Shown: piece after piece, positions 30,443 to 40,377 of the stretch | Layout of the letters: the number at the start of each line of letters is the position of its first letter | Numbering within the stretch: position 1 is the stretch's first letter | Assembly: GCF_026262505.1 (NCBI RefSeq) | Contig: NC_067207.1 | Span: 10,012,082 to 10,076,081, forward strand | Direction: 5' to 3' | Origin: Trichomonas vaginalis G3 | Taxonomy: Eukaryota > Parabasalia > Trichomonadida > Trichomonadidae | Length of the DNA stretch: 64,000 bases | Translations under genes and position numbers: made by a program | The notes under the pieces: model-generated | What the model was told of the DNA's origin: nothing | Databases searched by the model: none | What the model saw: only the letters and a program-made list of their open reading frames with translations

Positions 30443-30791
30443 CAAATATAATTTCAAGCTGCCAAGAAAAATTTTTCAAAAAATTTAAAATTTGATAAAG
30501 TGCTATAATCATTATCTTAAGATCGAATCATTAATAAAATAATACAATGAGCACTCAAAACTTTTGAATGTATTTGAAACTTTTTTTAGTCAAATTTTTC
30601 TCAATATTGTTTAAGTATACAACTAGCTGTTGATTTATCATGAAAAAATTCTAGTCAAAAAAAAACATCACTTTTTTTTTAATATTATATTATCACTATT
30701 TATACTATCGTAACAAGTATGATAAATTTTTCGAAAATTTTTAAAAAATCCAGACTATCGTTTTGTCAAACAAAATCATTTTTTTCATCAT

Positions 30792-31184
30792 ATGTGCAGT
30801 GCTAAGCGTATTATGAAAAGTATCACATGGGACTTTGGAGGTTCTAACGAAACTATATACGAATGCAATAGCAAAGGTAAACTTATTCTAAGTAAGAAAA
30901 ACCCACGCACACAGAAACAGATGTCATCAGATTTAGCTAAATTCTATAACCCTTCATTGGAATCATTTACTCCTATGAATATTCCTATGCATCCTATTGA
31001 TTTTCCTGCTCCTTTAATAGTCCAAGAACAAAAGCAACAAGAAGTAGAACAACAATATGAACTACAATCATTTGGAGAAATTGCGGATGTTGATCTTTGC
31101 AAAGACGACTTCATTCTCGATAATTCATTCGAAAATACTCTTAATGACGAAGAATTTTTTTTTGAGACTTTTGATGTTATTTGA
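30792..31184 (+). CDS. Cassette gene 2, copy B: unknown acidic 130-residue protein
   Basis: MCSAKRIMKSITWDFGGSNE opens the protein. A Lys/Arg-containing middle, a Pro-rich stretch (MPMHPIDFPAPLIV type) and a strongly acidic C-terminus (EADVDLCKDD-like, ending EEFFFETFDVI) follow. It is the full-length form; copy A is frame-shifted. An acidic, Gln-rich tail after a small basic/aromatic domain is reminiscent of transcription activators, but this is shape only. It is convergent with the RRM gene. Confidence 0.6.
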   Translation: MCSAKRIMKSITWDFGGSNETIYECNSKGKLILSKKNPRTQKQMSSDLAKFYNPSLESFTPMNIPMHPIDFPAPLIVQEQKQQEVEQQYELQSFGEIADVDLCKDDFILDNSFENTLNDEEFFFETFDVI

Positions 31185-31654
31185 GGATTTCATATCCTTT
31201 TCCTTTTATTTCTTTTTCATTTTTACTGGGCATTGGCAATCCCATTTTTTAAAAGTGCCTTAAAAAAACTAATTTATAAAAAAACATAAGTTTTTTTTTT
31301 AGTTTTTTAATTATCACACATACTTTTTTTCAAGCTTATTACAAAACTTGAACATGTTGTTTTAGATCATGCTATATTCATTCAAAATGAAATATTTAAT
31401 ACGCATGATATATTGTCAATTTCGTCATAAAATGAAGGACAACGCTCAATACTTTAGAAAATAAAGTAGTTTCACTATGAATTTCATACAATTTCTTTAG
31501 ATATTGATGTATTAACAGTTTTATGACGACGATCACAACTGCACAAGTAATTACGTTCGTCTTGATAAACAGTTTTATGGATTTAATTTCTATAATAAAA
31601 TTTATTTTATTATTATTTATATAATATATACACACATATTTATTCAAACAAGGT

Positions 31655-32311
31655 TTACATAGCAGATGTAGAGCTTTGGCGTGTAATTTCGAAATTGAAC
31701 ACTCCAACTTTGTCTCTTGAAATGTAAGAAACGTTAGAATTTGAGATTTTAGAAGTTCTTGACTTTGATGAGACTTTACTTTGTGTTGATATTTTACTAT
31801 GTACTGAGGTATCATCTTTCTCTATCTTTTGAGGAATAGATTTTTGTTTAGAAGTCTTCTTTGATATTTTACCATTGCAAATATATCTCGCGTTTAATGC
31901 TCTGTTCATCGATTCTTCGTTATAGAATTGAGCGACTGCACATCCTCTCAAGAGTTTGACTCTGAAAACTTGACCGAATAATGATAATTCCTCGTATAAT
32001 TCTCTTTCTGATGTAAAATTACCACCCGAGATGAAAATAGAAAACAATTCTTCATTTTGGATGTTGATAACATCATAACCGCAAATGTTTGCATAAAGAA
32101 CTTGACCATCAACTTTCGTGTAATTGATACCGTATATTAAGTTAAATGCACCAATATATGATAAAACTGATACATTTGCACATTTCCTTCTTCCGTCTGA
32201 TGATACGAAAACTTCAACTTTTGATATTTCTCCTGTAAATTTCTTGCAATACATGTGTACAGATTTTCTTGTTGCAGTAGGATGGATTCTAAACAAAAAT
32301 CTATTCCTCAA
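31655..32311 (-). pseudogene. Two-RRM protein, copy B, N-terminus replaced at fold-back
   Basis: From IHPTATRKSVHMYCKK onward it equals the copy A protein (three amino-acid differences). The first ten residues, including the first RNP2 strand, are lost at the inversion point and replaced by MRNRFLFR read from copy C's inverted sequence. The reading frame remains open (218 residues), so a product is possible but with a damaged first RRM. Confidence 0.7.
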
Positions 32312-32485
32312 AAGATAGAGAAAGATGATACCTCAGTACATAGTAAAATATCAACACAAAGTAAAGTCTCATCAAAGTCAAGAACTTCTAAAATCTCAAA
32401 TTCTAACGTTTCTTACATTTCAAGAGACAAAGTTGGAGTGTTCAATTTCGAAATTACACGCCAAAGCTCTACATCTGCTATGTAA
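32285..32485 (+). pseudogene. Two-RRM protein, copy C, only the C-terminal tail
   Basis: Contains only the Ser/Lys-rich tail (SKQKSIPQKIEKDDTSVHSK to STSAM). Both RRM domains are absent because the copy begins at the fold-back point. Confidence 0.8.
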
Positions 32486-32955
32486 ACCTTGTTTGAATAA
32501 ATATGTGTGTATATATTATATAAATAATAATAAAATAAATTTTATTATAGAAATTAAATCCATAAAACTGTTTATCAAGACGAACGTAATTACTTGTGCA
32601 GTTGTGATCGTCGTCATAAAACTGTTAATACATCAATATCTAAAGAAATTGTATGAAATTCATAGTGAAACTACTTTATTTTCTAAAGTATTGAGCGTTG
32701 TCCTTCATTTTATGACGAAATTGACAATATATCATGCGTATTAAATATTTCATTTTGAATGAATATAGCATGATCTAAAACAACATGTTCAAGTTTTGTA
32801 ATAAGCTTGAAAAAAAGTATGTGTGATAATTAAAAAACTAAAAAAAAAACTTATGTTTTTTTATAAATTAGTTTTTTTAAGGCACTTTTAAAAAATGGGA
32901 TTGCCAATGCCCAGTAAAAATGAAAAAGAAATAAAAGGAAAAGGATATGAAATCC

Positions 32956-33348
32956 TCAAATAACATCAAAAGTCTCAAAAAAAAATTCTTCGTCATTAAG
33001 AGTATTTTCGAATGAATTATCGAGAATGAAGTCGTCTTTGCAAAGATCAACATCCGCAATTTCTCCAAATGATTGTAGTTCATATTGTTGTTCTACTTCT
33101 TGTTGCTTTTGTTCTTGGACTATTAAAGGAGCAGGAAAATCAATAGGATGCATAGGAATATTCATAGGAGTAAATGATTCCAATGAAGGGTTATAGAATT
33201 TAGCTAAATCTGATGACATCTGTTTCTGTGTGCGTGGGTTTTTCTTACTTAGAATAAGTTTACCTTTGCTATTGCATTCGTATATAGTTTCGTTAGAACC
33301 TCCAAAGTCCCATGTGATACTTTTCATAATACGCTTAGCACTGCACAT
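32956..33348 (-). CDS. Cassette gene 2, copy C: unknown acidic 130-residue protein
   Basis: Same protein as 30,792-31,184, intact frame. This shows the 130-residue form is the ancestral one and that copy A is the broken one. Confidence 0.6.
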   Translation of the reverse strand: MCSAKRIMKSITWDFGGSNETIYECNSKGKLILSKKNPRTQKQMSSDLAKFYNPSLESFTPMNIPMHPIDFPAPLIVQEQKQQEVEQQYELQSFGEIADVDLCKDDFILDNSFENTLNDEEFFFETFDVI

Positions 33349-34264
33349 ATGATGAAAAAAATGATTTTGTTTGACAAAACGATAGTCTGGATTTTTTAAA
33401 AATTTTCGAAAAATTTATCATACTTGTTACGATAGTATAAATAGTGATAATATAATATTAAAAAAAAAGTGATGTTTTTTTTTTGACTAGAATTTTTTCA
33501 TGATAAATCAACAGCTAGTTGTATACTTAAACAATATTGAGAAAAATTTGACTAAAAAAAGTTTCAAATACATTCAAAAGTTTTGAGTGCTCATTGTATT
33601 ATTTTATTAATGATTCGATCTTAAGATAATGATTATAGCACTTTATCAAATTTTAAATTTTTTGAAAAATTTTTCTTGGCAGCTTGAAATTATATTTGAT
33701 GTCTGCAACTAGCGTTTGTGGATCCCACCATCAAATTGAGATGAACATATTCGAGTTCATCATCAAGCTCAAAGTTTCGGAGAATAGTCTGAAACTTTGG
33801 CTTCGTTCACAGTTCAATGAACTTTTCGGAAGTCAAAACAAAGGGGTTGTGCCATGTGAGGTGAAAATCACCATACACCGATTGGACCTTTTTTAAAAAA
33901 AGATATGGTGAGTATTTGATTTGTTCCTTGGTATTTTGCACGCAGATAGACTAGGGTAATGCCGATCATTTCGTGTAGGAATTACGTAAAAAATTATGAC
34001 CCAAGTTATTCACATTATAAAATTATATAAAGTGTGTCTAATTTCAATAATATTCATATGACCTTATAGTATGGTACCTATATAATAATAATACATATAG
34101 TTTATAGTAATATCTCAGTTTTTATAGTTTGATATCTTATTAATTATGATCAATATGTGTGTATTAGTGTATATTTTACATGGTGCATATAGACTTGTGT
34201 TAGACACACACATTTATATATATTAAAATGAAAAATACGCAGATAATAAGGATCTCAAGATGTG

Positions 34265-35219
34265 ATGCCGAGCATCTGCTACTTATTTGGGGGTAAGCAG
34301 CAGATGCTGGCATATATGTGTCATAGCAAGTGTATCTATGCTAATAGATTACACTTGCTATGACTTTCCCCGAATCTCAAGATGATTCCGGGAAAAACAG
34401 TAATAACCTCTCAAAATGTTCGTTTCAATATCATAAAGCTGAGAAATGGGCTTTGACCTTGAGAAAAGGCCCATTTCCCAGCTTTATGATGAATTTTAGT
34501 TATCATTGCGAGTGTCTGCTGTAAATCTCGGTTGAAGCAGCAGGCACTCGCAACCGTATTCCACGGCAAGTGTATTGATGGTGTTGGAATGCACTTGCCG
34601 TGGCTTTTGTACAATCTCGTGATCTTACTGGAGTGAGCGGCAATGGAAGCCAAAACCACTCCACTCAGTACCAGAAAGCTATGAAGGAAGTCCTAACCTA
34701 GAGAAAGGGCTTCCTTCATAGCTTTCTGGGTGACATGAGATTTGTAATTGTTGAACATTGAGTATTTTGCAGGCTCTGGCCTTTGCTTGGGCCAGAGCTT
34801 CGTATTTGGATGTTCCCAGGGCCGGATTCCTCTCCTGCCGCCCTAGATCAGGACGGCATTTGAGAAAGCCGGCCCTGAGGACAGTAAGCGAAGCCCTGGC
34901 CTTTGCTAGGGCCAGAGCCTGTATTTGTATGTCTTTCAGGGCCGAGTTCTTGCGAGACCGTCGACATGATCGACGATCATCGCAAAACTCGGCCCTGAGG
35001 ATTGTATTTGCAGGCTCTGGCCTTAGCAATGGCCAGAGCTTGTGATTTTAATGAAGAGCCAAGTTCCTCTCGGATCGGGCCTAATGAGGACGACCGTCGA
35101 GGAACTTGGCTCTGAGCTGATGAATTGTAAACTCTGGCCTCGATGAAGGCCAGAGTTTTTAAGGGAATGTTTTGATGGGATGAGCCTATGCTCAGTAAGC
35201 TCATCCCATCAAAACATTC
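34265..35219. repeat. Hairpin chain 1a: sixteen successive stems
   Basis: Stems by position: 34,265-34,313; 34,321-34,363 (13 bp perfect); 34,364-34,396; 34,431-34,489 (21 bp, one mismatch); 34,508-34,551; 34,561-34,603; 34,626-34,670; 34,671-34,728 (20 bp perfect); 34,773-34,798 (GCTCTGGCC/GGCCAGAGC); 34,817-34,877 (CAGGGCCGG/CCGGCCCTG); 34,893-34,918; 34,937-34,997; 35,014-35,039; 35,055-35,113; 35,129-35,157; 35,165-35,219 (21 bp perfect). From 34,770 the small CTCTGGCC stem alternates with a large CAGGGCC-type stem, about 120 bases per pair. Confidence 0.85.
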
Positions 35220-35518
35220 GTTTAAAAATTGAATTAAAAATTATCGTATGCATTGAAAAATTAAAAAAATAAAAATGAACAATATTATTATATAATGAGA
35301 ATAGAATAAATTATCATAAAATTGAATAAAATTATCCAAAAAAATTGAAAATTTTAAAAATTAAATAAAAAATAACAAATTTCATAAGAAAATTAAGGAA
35401 TAGAGAAATATTAGATAGAAAGAGTATGTTTATTTATGATTATAAGATTGAAATAATGAGATTTTGAGAGTTTTAAGAAGAATGTGATCTTTATATTTTT
35501 TTGGAGGAAGGTTTTACA

Positions 35519-36036
35519 AGAAAGGAGTTAACAAATGCAGGGTATTGTCCCTTTACCCTGCATTTGTAAACTCCTTTCTCGAATTGAAATTCGATGTTTA
35601 ACATTCTTTGAAAAAAGTGCAAGCTATTCGAGAAAGGAGTTTACAAATGCAGGGTAAAGGAACAATACCCTGCATTTGTAAACTCCTTTCTCGAATTGAA
35701 ATTCGATGAATCACATTCAAGTGAAAAAGTGCAAGCAATTCCTGATTTGCTCATATAGGTGCAGGGTGCCAGTGATAGACCCTGCATATATATGTGCAGA
35801 ATGGGAAAAGTGTTTGCAACATTCGCATCGAACGGTAAAAGTGCAAGCTTTTCCCATTCTGCACATATAGGTGCAGGGTGCCAGTGATAGACCCTACACC
35901 TATGTGTACAGAATGGAAAAACTATCTACTTTGAATATTCTGCATCGGAATCTCTTGGTCAATATACAATTAAATACAATGATCACATCGATATTCGGAG
36001 ATACAAGATAAGTATCTCCAAATGCCGATGTGATCA
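35519..36036. repeat. Hairpin chain 1b: five long stems
   Basis: 35,519-35,579 and 35,627-35,695 share the arm GAAAGGAGTTTACAAATGCA. The second has 30 bp perfect arms and a nine-base loop. 35,753-35,792 and 35,850-35,917 share GGTGCAGGGTGCCAGTGATA. 35,980-36,036 is a 25 bp stem with a few mismatches. The spacers contain AAAAAGTGCAAGC three times. Confidence 0.85.
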
Positions 36037-37344
36037 TATATGATTGTCGATAAAAATTTGAAATCTCAAATAAGATGCAGATTAAAAAATGGATATGTGA
36101 CCAAAATGAGTTTACAAACACAATATAGAGTATATATATAGATACCTCATTGTATTCAAAATGAAATAAAACAAAACTTTTGAAATTCATATCTTATATA
36201 AAACACATTATTCCTCAATACTATATGAGTAAATATGGCTTGATTAGTATAGATATATGCACATATATTTGGCCCCCAATATAAATTCTATGTTTTCGGG
36301 AAAGCAAAAGGTCCAATCGGTGTATGATAAATTTCACCTCACATGGCACCGCCCCCAAAACAAAGTTCCTAATTTAGACGAACACCTAGACCTTTATGTT
36401 ATAGTCGAAGATGAATCATATGCATCTATTGACGTTACAAAATCTCAAATTTCCGAAGTTTGCGGATTTTGGGATTCAAATTTATACCCGAGAGTTGACG
36501 AATTTGCACACGACCTTATCGTTGACGCTCAATACTTATATAAAAGTTTATAAAAATCGATATCACGCACCTTGTGATATCAAAGCAAGGCAACCATATA
36601 TGAGTTCATTGTTATCCTAATACTTGAACTCATTGCCTTTGCAATTTATTGGAGCTTGTGCTTCCATTTTGTTAAATGCACGAAAACAAAACAAAAAAAT
36701 ATTTATAATAAAAAGGGATACAATATTATCCCAAATATTATTAGGCCCAAATATATATATATATCCAAAAGGCCAAAAACAAAATCATAATAAAAAAACA
36801 AAAGAAGAAGAAGAAGAACAAAAATTATATTCTTTTTTTATAGTAAATATTTGATATTTGAACAAATATTGAATTTTAAAGTCTGAGTCTATATTAAAAA
36901 GTGACTTTTTTTTAATATGACCTCTCAAATTTTTATCACTTTTTCATCAATTAATGAGCGGAGGATATTGGGATTTAGTTTCAACAATTGTAATAGTGCA
37001 GCTATAAAATATAGAATATACAGATGCATCTAAATGAATTTGGTGCTGTTTTCTTATTTTTCTTAAATAGATCACAATTGATTACAAATATATCCTTAAT
37101 AAATGAGCAATTGCATTCTATTATATAAAAGAGCAATCTTATTACTTTATTGTCCACTTATGCAGAGCATTACTAGACGTATTTTTTTTATGAATGAATA
37201 TAGAGATTATAAAATATTGTCTGACAATAGTTTTTCAAAGGGTATTTTGCTATTTTACTTAAATATTAAAAGATACTGTATCAATAATCTTTAAAAACAA
37301 ATCATTGAAAAAAAATATTAAATAAAAAAAGTATTATATAAAAT

Positions 37345-38400
37345 AAATTGCAGGCCCTGGTCTATAATGAGGCCACAGATTTGTATTTATCGATTCCTGG
37401 GCTGGATTCCTCTCCTGCCGCCAAGAACAAGACGGCAATTGAGAAAAACGGCCCTGAGATTAGGAAGCGAAGCTTTGGCCTCAGCAACAGCCAGATCCTG
37501 TATCCATAGGTGTTTCAGGGCTGAGGAGAGAGGAGACCGTCCTTGATAATGGTGATCTCCCTCAAACTCGGCCCTGAGGATTAACCTTGCAGACTCTGGC
37601 ATCAAGAAAGGCTAGAGCTTCGTATTTAATGATCCCAGGGGCCGGATTCCGCTGAGAATTGTCCGTGATGTGGAAATTCTCAGAAAACTCAGCCTCTAGG
37701 ACTGTATTGGAAGACTTGGCCTCATAAGGCTCCAGAGCATGCATGTTCCTTTCTTTCATGGCAGAGTTTTAACTTGGTCGTCCTCATGAGGGACTATCAG
37801 GTAGAAACTACACCATGAGGATTGTACTTGCAGACCATGGCCTCTGCAGAGACCAAAGCTTCGAATTTACTGCTTCCCAGGGCCGGACTTCTCTCCTGCC
37901 GCCCTAGATCAGGACGGCATTTGAGAAAGCTGGCCCTGAGAATTGTATGCGAGGCCCTGGTTCCTGTTGAGGCCAGAACCTTTGTCTATTGGTCTTTCAG
38001 GGCCGAGAGGAGATGGGATCGTCAAAAATGCGGACGATCTCCCTCAAACTCGGCCCTGAGGATTGTATTTGCAGGCTCTGGTCTCAGAAAAAGGCCAGCG
38101 CTTCCTATAAACGCTCTCTCGGGACTGGATTCCTCTCCGGCCGCCCCGAATCAGGGCGGTCTTTGAGGAAACCAGCCCCGAGGATTGCTTGCGAAGCTCT
38201 GGCATTTTCTGAGGCCAGAGCTTGTGAATTTCATTCAGTGCCAAGTTCCTCTCGGATCGATCCTAATGAGGACGACCTTCGAGGAACTTGGCACTGAGGT
38301 GATGAATTATGAACTCTGGCCTTGATGAAGGCCAGAGTTTTGATGCAATATCTTGATGGGATGAGCTTATGCTCAGTAAGCTCATCCCATCAAAACATTC
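37345..38400. repeat. Hairpin chain 2a: about fifteen GC-rich stems
   Basis: Large stems lie at about 37,390-37,455, 37,517-37,577, 37,636-37,693, 37,758-37,815, 37,876-37,936, 37,998-38,058, 38,118-38,180 and 38,235-38,297, each separated by a small CTCTGGCC-type stem. The last two are the AACTCTGGCC stem (about 38,310-38,338) and the GATGGGATGAGC stem (about 38,353-38,391). Several differences from chain 1 keep pairing (see findings). Confidence 0.8.
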
Positions 38401-38819
38401 GTTTAAAAATTGAATGAAAAATTATCGTATGTATTGAAATTTTTAAATAATAAACTTGAATAAAATTATTATATATAAAGAATAGAATGAAATAAATCCG
38501 AAATTGAATAAAAATTTCCAAAAAAAAATTGAAAATTCTGAAATTCAAAGAAAAAACTACAAATTTCATAGGAAAAATAAAGAATTTAAAAATTTTGTAT
38601 TTATAAAGTATCAATATTTATGATCAAAATGAGAAAGTGAGTATTATTTGAGAATTTTATGCTAAATGTGATATTTATAATTTATTAAAATGAAATTATT
38701 GATGAAAGGAAGTTGCGTTTGCAATGTAATAGGATAATAGCTTACAAATTTAAACTCCTTTCCAAAATAAAATAACGACGTGATATTCTTCATGTAAAAT
38801 ACGTCATTTTTCAGTTCTT

Positions 38820-39092
38820 CACACATAAATGCAGGGTACAAGTGATGTACCCTGCACTTATATGTGCACAATTGGAAAAGTATTAGTCACATTCGCATCG
38901 AAAGGAAAAGTAAGCCAATTTCCAGATCTGACTACATGGATGCAAGAGCATATAGTAACCCGCTGCAACCATGCACTCAGTCCTGGAATTGAGAATTACA
39001 CATTCACATTCAAATAAAAATATGGGAAACATGGTTATATAATGTAGGTAGATGAGGACTACCTTGAAGAAAGTCCTCATCTACATACATTA
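38820..39092. repeat. Hairpin chain 2b
   Basis: CACATAAATGCAGGGTACA / TGTACCCTGCACTTATATGTG at about 38,821-38,866, and TAATGTAGGTAGATGAGGAC / GTCCTCATCTACATACATTA at about 39,038-39,091. The first corresponds to the 35.75-35.9 kb stems of chain 1. Confidence 0.75.
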
Positions 39093-39115
39093 TAGCCTAA
39101 TTTTGGCGCGTAAAG

Positions 39116-39227
39116 GGTTGGCGTCCTAAGGCGTCCTGATGTAAACTATTCAATTTTTGAGAAGTTTACACCATAATTGAATAGTTTATGGCGTCCTGAG
39201 AGGAGATTTCAATGGGTATGGCGTCCT
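39116..39227. repeat. Four GGCGTCCT motifs around a hairpin
   Basis: GGCGTCCT occurs at about 39,120, 39,130, 39,190 and 39,220. Between the second and third, GTAAACTATTCAATTTT and its inverse AATTGAATAGTTTA form a stem. Confidence 0.6.
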
Positions 39228-39240
39228 AAAAAAATAGAAG

Positions 39241-39268
39241 AAAAAAAAAAAAAAAAAAAAAAAAAAAA
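39241..39268. repeat. Homopolymer A run
   Basis: 28 consecutive A just left of the Maverick element, preceded by a further A-rich stretch. It may be a boundary scar or an assembly-sensitive site. Confidence 0.8.
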
Positions 39269-39427
39269 GGTAGTGGGGCTTCCAGGCACTTCGTGCCCTC
39301 TAGCCCCGAAGATGTTTAGTATAAATGAAGTTCTTATATACGGGTCTTCCAGGAGCTTTTCACAAATTATATATGTTTTCATGTTTTGTCAAGACTTCTT
39401 CGTAAAATCAGACAAAAATAATGTTTA

Positions 39428-39477
39428 GGGTAGAAGGTTAGATATAACCTCTTTTCTAACCTCTTTTCTACCCTCTT
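39428..39477. repeat. GGGTAGAA self-complementary repeat, copy 1
   Basis: GGGTAGAAGGTTAGATATAA.. ends TCTAACC..TTCTACCC, giving nested pairing of GGGTAGAA with TTCTACCC and GGTTAGA with TCTAACC. Further copies lie at 49,047, 49,204, 50,257 (inverted), 63,648 and 63,853. Confidence 0.85.
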
Positions 39478-39558
39478 GAATTTTCAAGACTTCTTCGTAC
39501 ATGTTTTGTCACTTTTCTGTCACTTTTCAGGAAAAAACATTTTTATTATATATATAAA

Positions 39559-40377
39559 ATGAATTTTACAAAACCACCGTTACCCTTCTTTGGAAATAAG
39601 AGTAGATGTAAAGATATTCTATTGAGAGAACTTAAGAAACTACCGAATGGTCTAACATTTGTAGACTTGTTCGGTGGAAGTTTCTATATATCTCATTTGT
39701 GCCATACAATATTCCCAGACTCAAAGATTATATGCAATGACTTCGACAACTATATGGACCGTCTCAAACATATACCAGACACAAACAAAATATTGAAAGA
39801 GTTAAAAGAAAAGATACCTATAGGTAAGATGGAACGTATACCATTAGATAAGAAAAATACTGTCAGAGAGGTTTTGAAAAAGGCAGAGTATATTGACTGG
39901 GATAGTATATCTGCTAGACTATTATATAGTGGTGCTATAAGAGTTCATGACATTGAAACACTTATGTCAAAAGTTTTATATCTTAACTATACAAATGTTT
40001 TCAAAGAGAACATAGAAAAATATATTGAGGGTATAGAGTTTGTGAGATGTCATTGGACAGAGTTGTATGAAAAATATAAAGACAAGGAAAATGTTTTCTT
40101 TATAGTGGACCCGCCGTTCTATAACACATGGGATTTTCAATACCAAGTAGACTGGACTTTGAGAGACTCTTTAGAAACTTTAGACGTTTTACATAACCAT
40201 CTATGCTTTTACTTTACATCCGATAAAAGTGGTTTGGAAAGTGTCATGAGATGGTTAGAGGACATACATGACTATGAGTTTAGATATGACAAGATAGAAT
40301 ATGAGAGAGGTCCTATAAACTGGAGAAAGTGTCATAACAAAGAAATTTTATTAGTAAGTAAATGTGGTTTGAAATAG
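39559..40377 (+). CDS. Dam-type DNA adenine methyltransferase
   Basis: 272 residues. PPLPFFGNKS at 6-15, DLFGGS at 36-41 (S-adenosylmethionine binding) and DPPFY at 184-188 (catalytic DPPY-type motif) are in the order of the MT-A70-unrelated, D12 class of N6-adenine methylases. It would methylate adenine in DNA of the element or its host, for protection or marking. It is the first gene from the left end and appears whole. Its end overlaps the start of a small membrane protein. Confidence 0.85.
   Translation: MNFTKPPLPFFGNKSRCKDILLRELKKLPNGLTFVDLFGGSFYISHLCHTIFPDSKIICNDFDNYMDRLKHIPDTNKILKELKEKIPIGKMERIPLDKKNTVREVLKKAEYIDWDSISARLLYSGAIRVHDIETLMSKVLYLNYTNVFKENIEKYIEGIEFVRCHWTELYEKYKDKENVFFIVDPPFYNTWDFQYQVDWTLRDSLETLDVLHNHLCFYFTSDKSGLESVMRWLEDIHDYEFRYDKIEYERGPINWRKCHNKEILLVSKCGLK

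Larger units (their letters stand above)
33843..36356. mobile_element. 2.5 kb non-autonomous element made of hairpins
   Basis: The boundaries are exact because the uninterrupted site exists at 13,373-13,392. Ends: GGGGTTGTGCCATGTGAGGT at left and, inverted, GGGGGCGGTGCCATGTGAGG at right. Similarity extends about 50 bases, including CACCGATTGGACCTTTT in both. The target duplication is AAAACAAA (8 bases, up to 10 if flanking C and G are counted), which suits hAT- or Mutator-type insertion. No transposase is present, and the open frames inside the GC-rich part are by-products of repeats. The interior is a chain of about 21 hairpins in two groups. Confidence 0.85.
33699..36553 (+). pseudogene. 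Cassette gene 3, copy C, split by the hairpin element
   Basis: The first part (33,699-33,842) and last part (36,357-36,553) match cassette gene 3 on either side of the 2.5 kb insertion. The insertion duplicated AAAACAAA (or up to ten bases). The right piece has picked up a few substitutions (EHLDLYV against EYPDLYV). Confidence 0.85.
29760..36887. repeat. Head-to-head inverted duplication of the three-gene cassette
   Basis: Copy B runs leftward from 32,300 to 29,760 and copy C rightward from 32,285 to 36,887. Both match copy A (11,394-13,900) almost base for base. The arms meet at about 32,286-32,292, where position 11,394 of the cassette is joined to inverted position 11,831 over a shared TTCT. 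Copy C is interrupted by the 33.84 kb hairpin element. Such a fold-back join is what microhomology-mediated repair or template switching leaves. Confidence 0.85.
36888..39238. mobile_element. Second hairpin-chain element, related to the first
   Basis: It begins where cassette homology stops (36,887). From 37.35 kb on it repeats the module order of the first element: alternating small and large GC-rich stems, the GATGGGATGAGC stem, a long AT-rich linker that can be aligned with 35,220-35,510, and the GCAGGGTA..TACCCTGC stems. It lacks the first eight stems of element 1, and I cannot see a matching terminal repeat, so its outer limits are uncertain. It abuts the Maverick element. Confidence 0.6.

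Noticed and set aside
34679-35204. Several frames of 75-116 residues on both strands in the hairpin chain
   Set aside because: Strand-symmetric open frames arising from GC-rich palindromes; the Ala/Arg-rich translations repeat with the modules.
37387-38297. Frames of 65-114 residues in the second hairpin chain
   Set aside because: Same reason as for the first chain.
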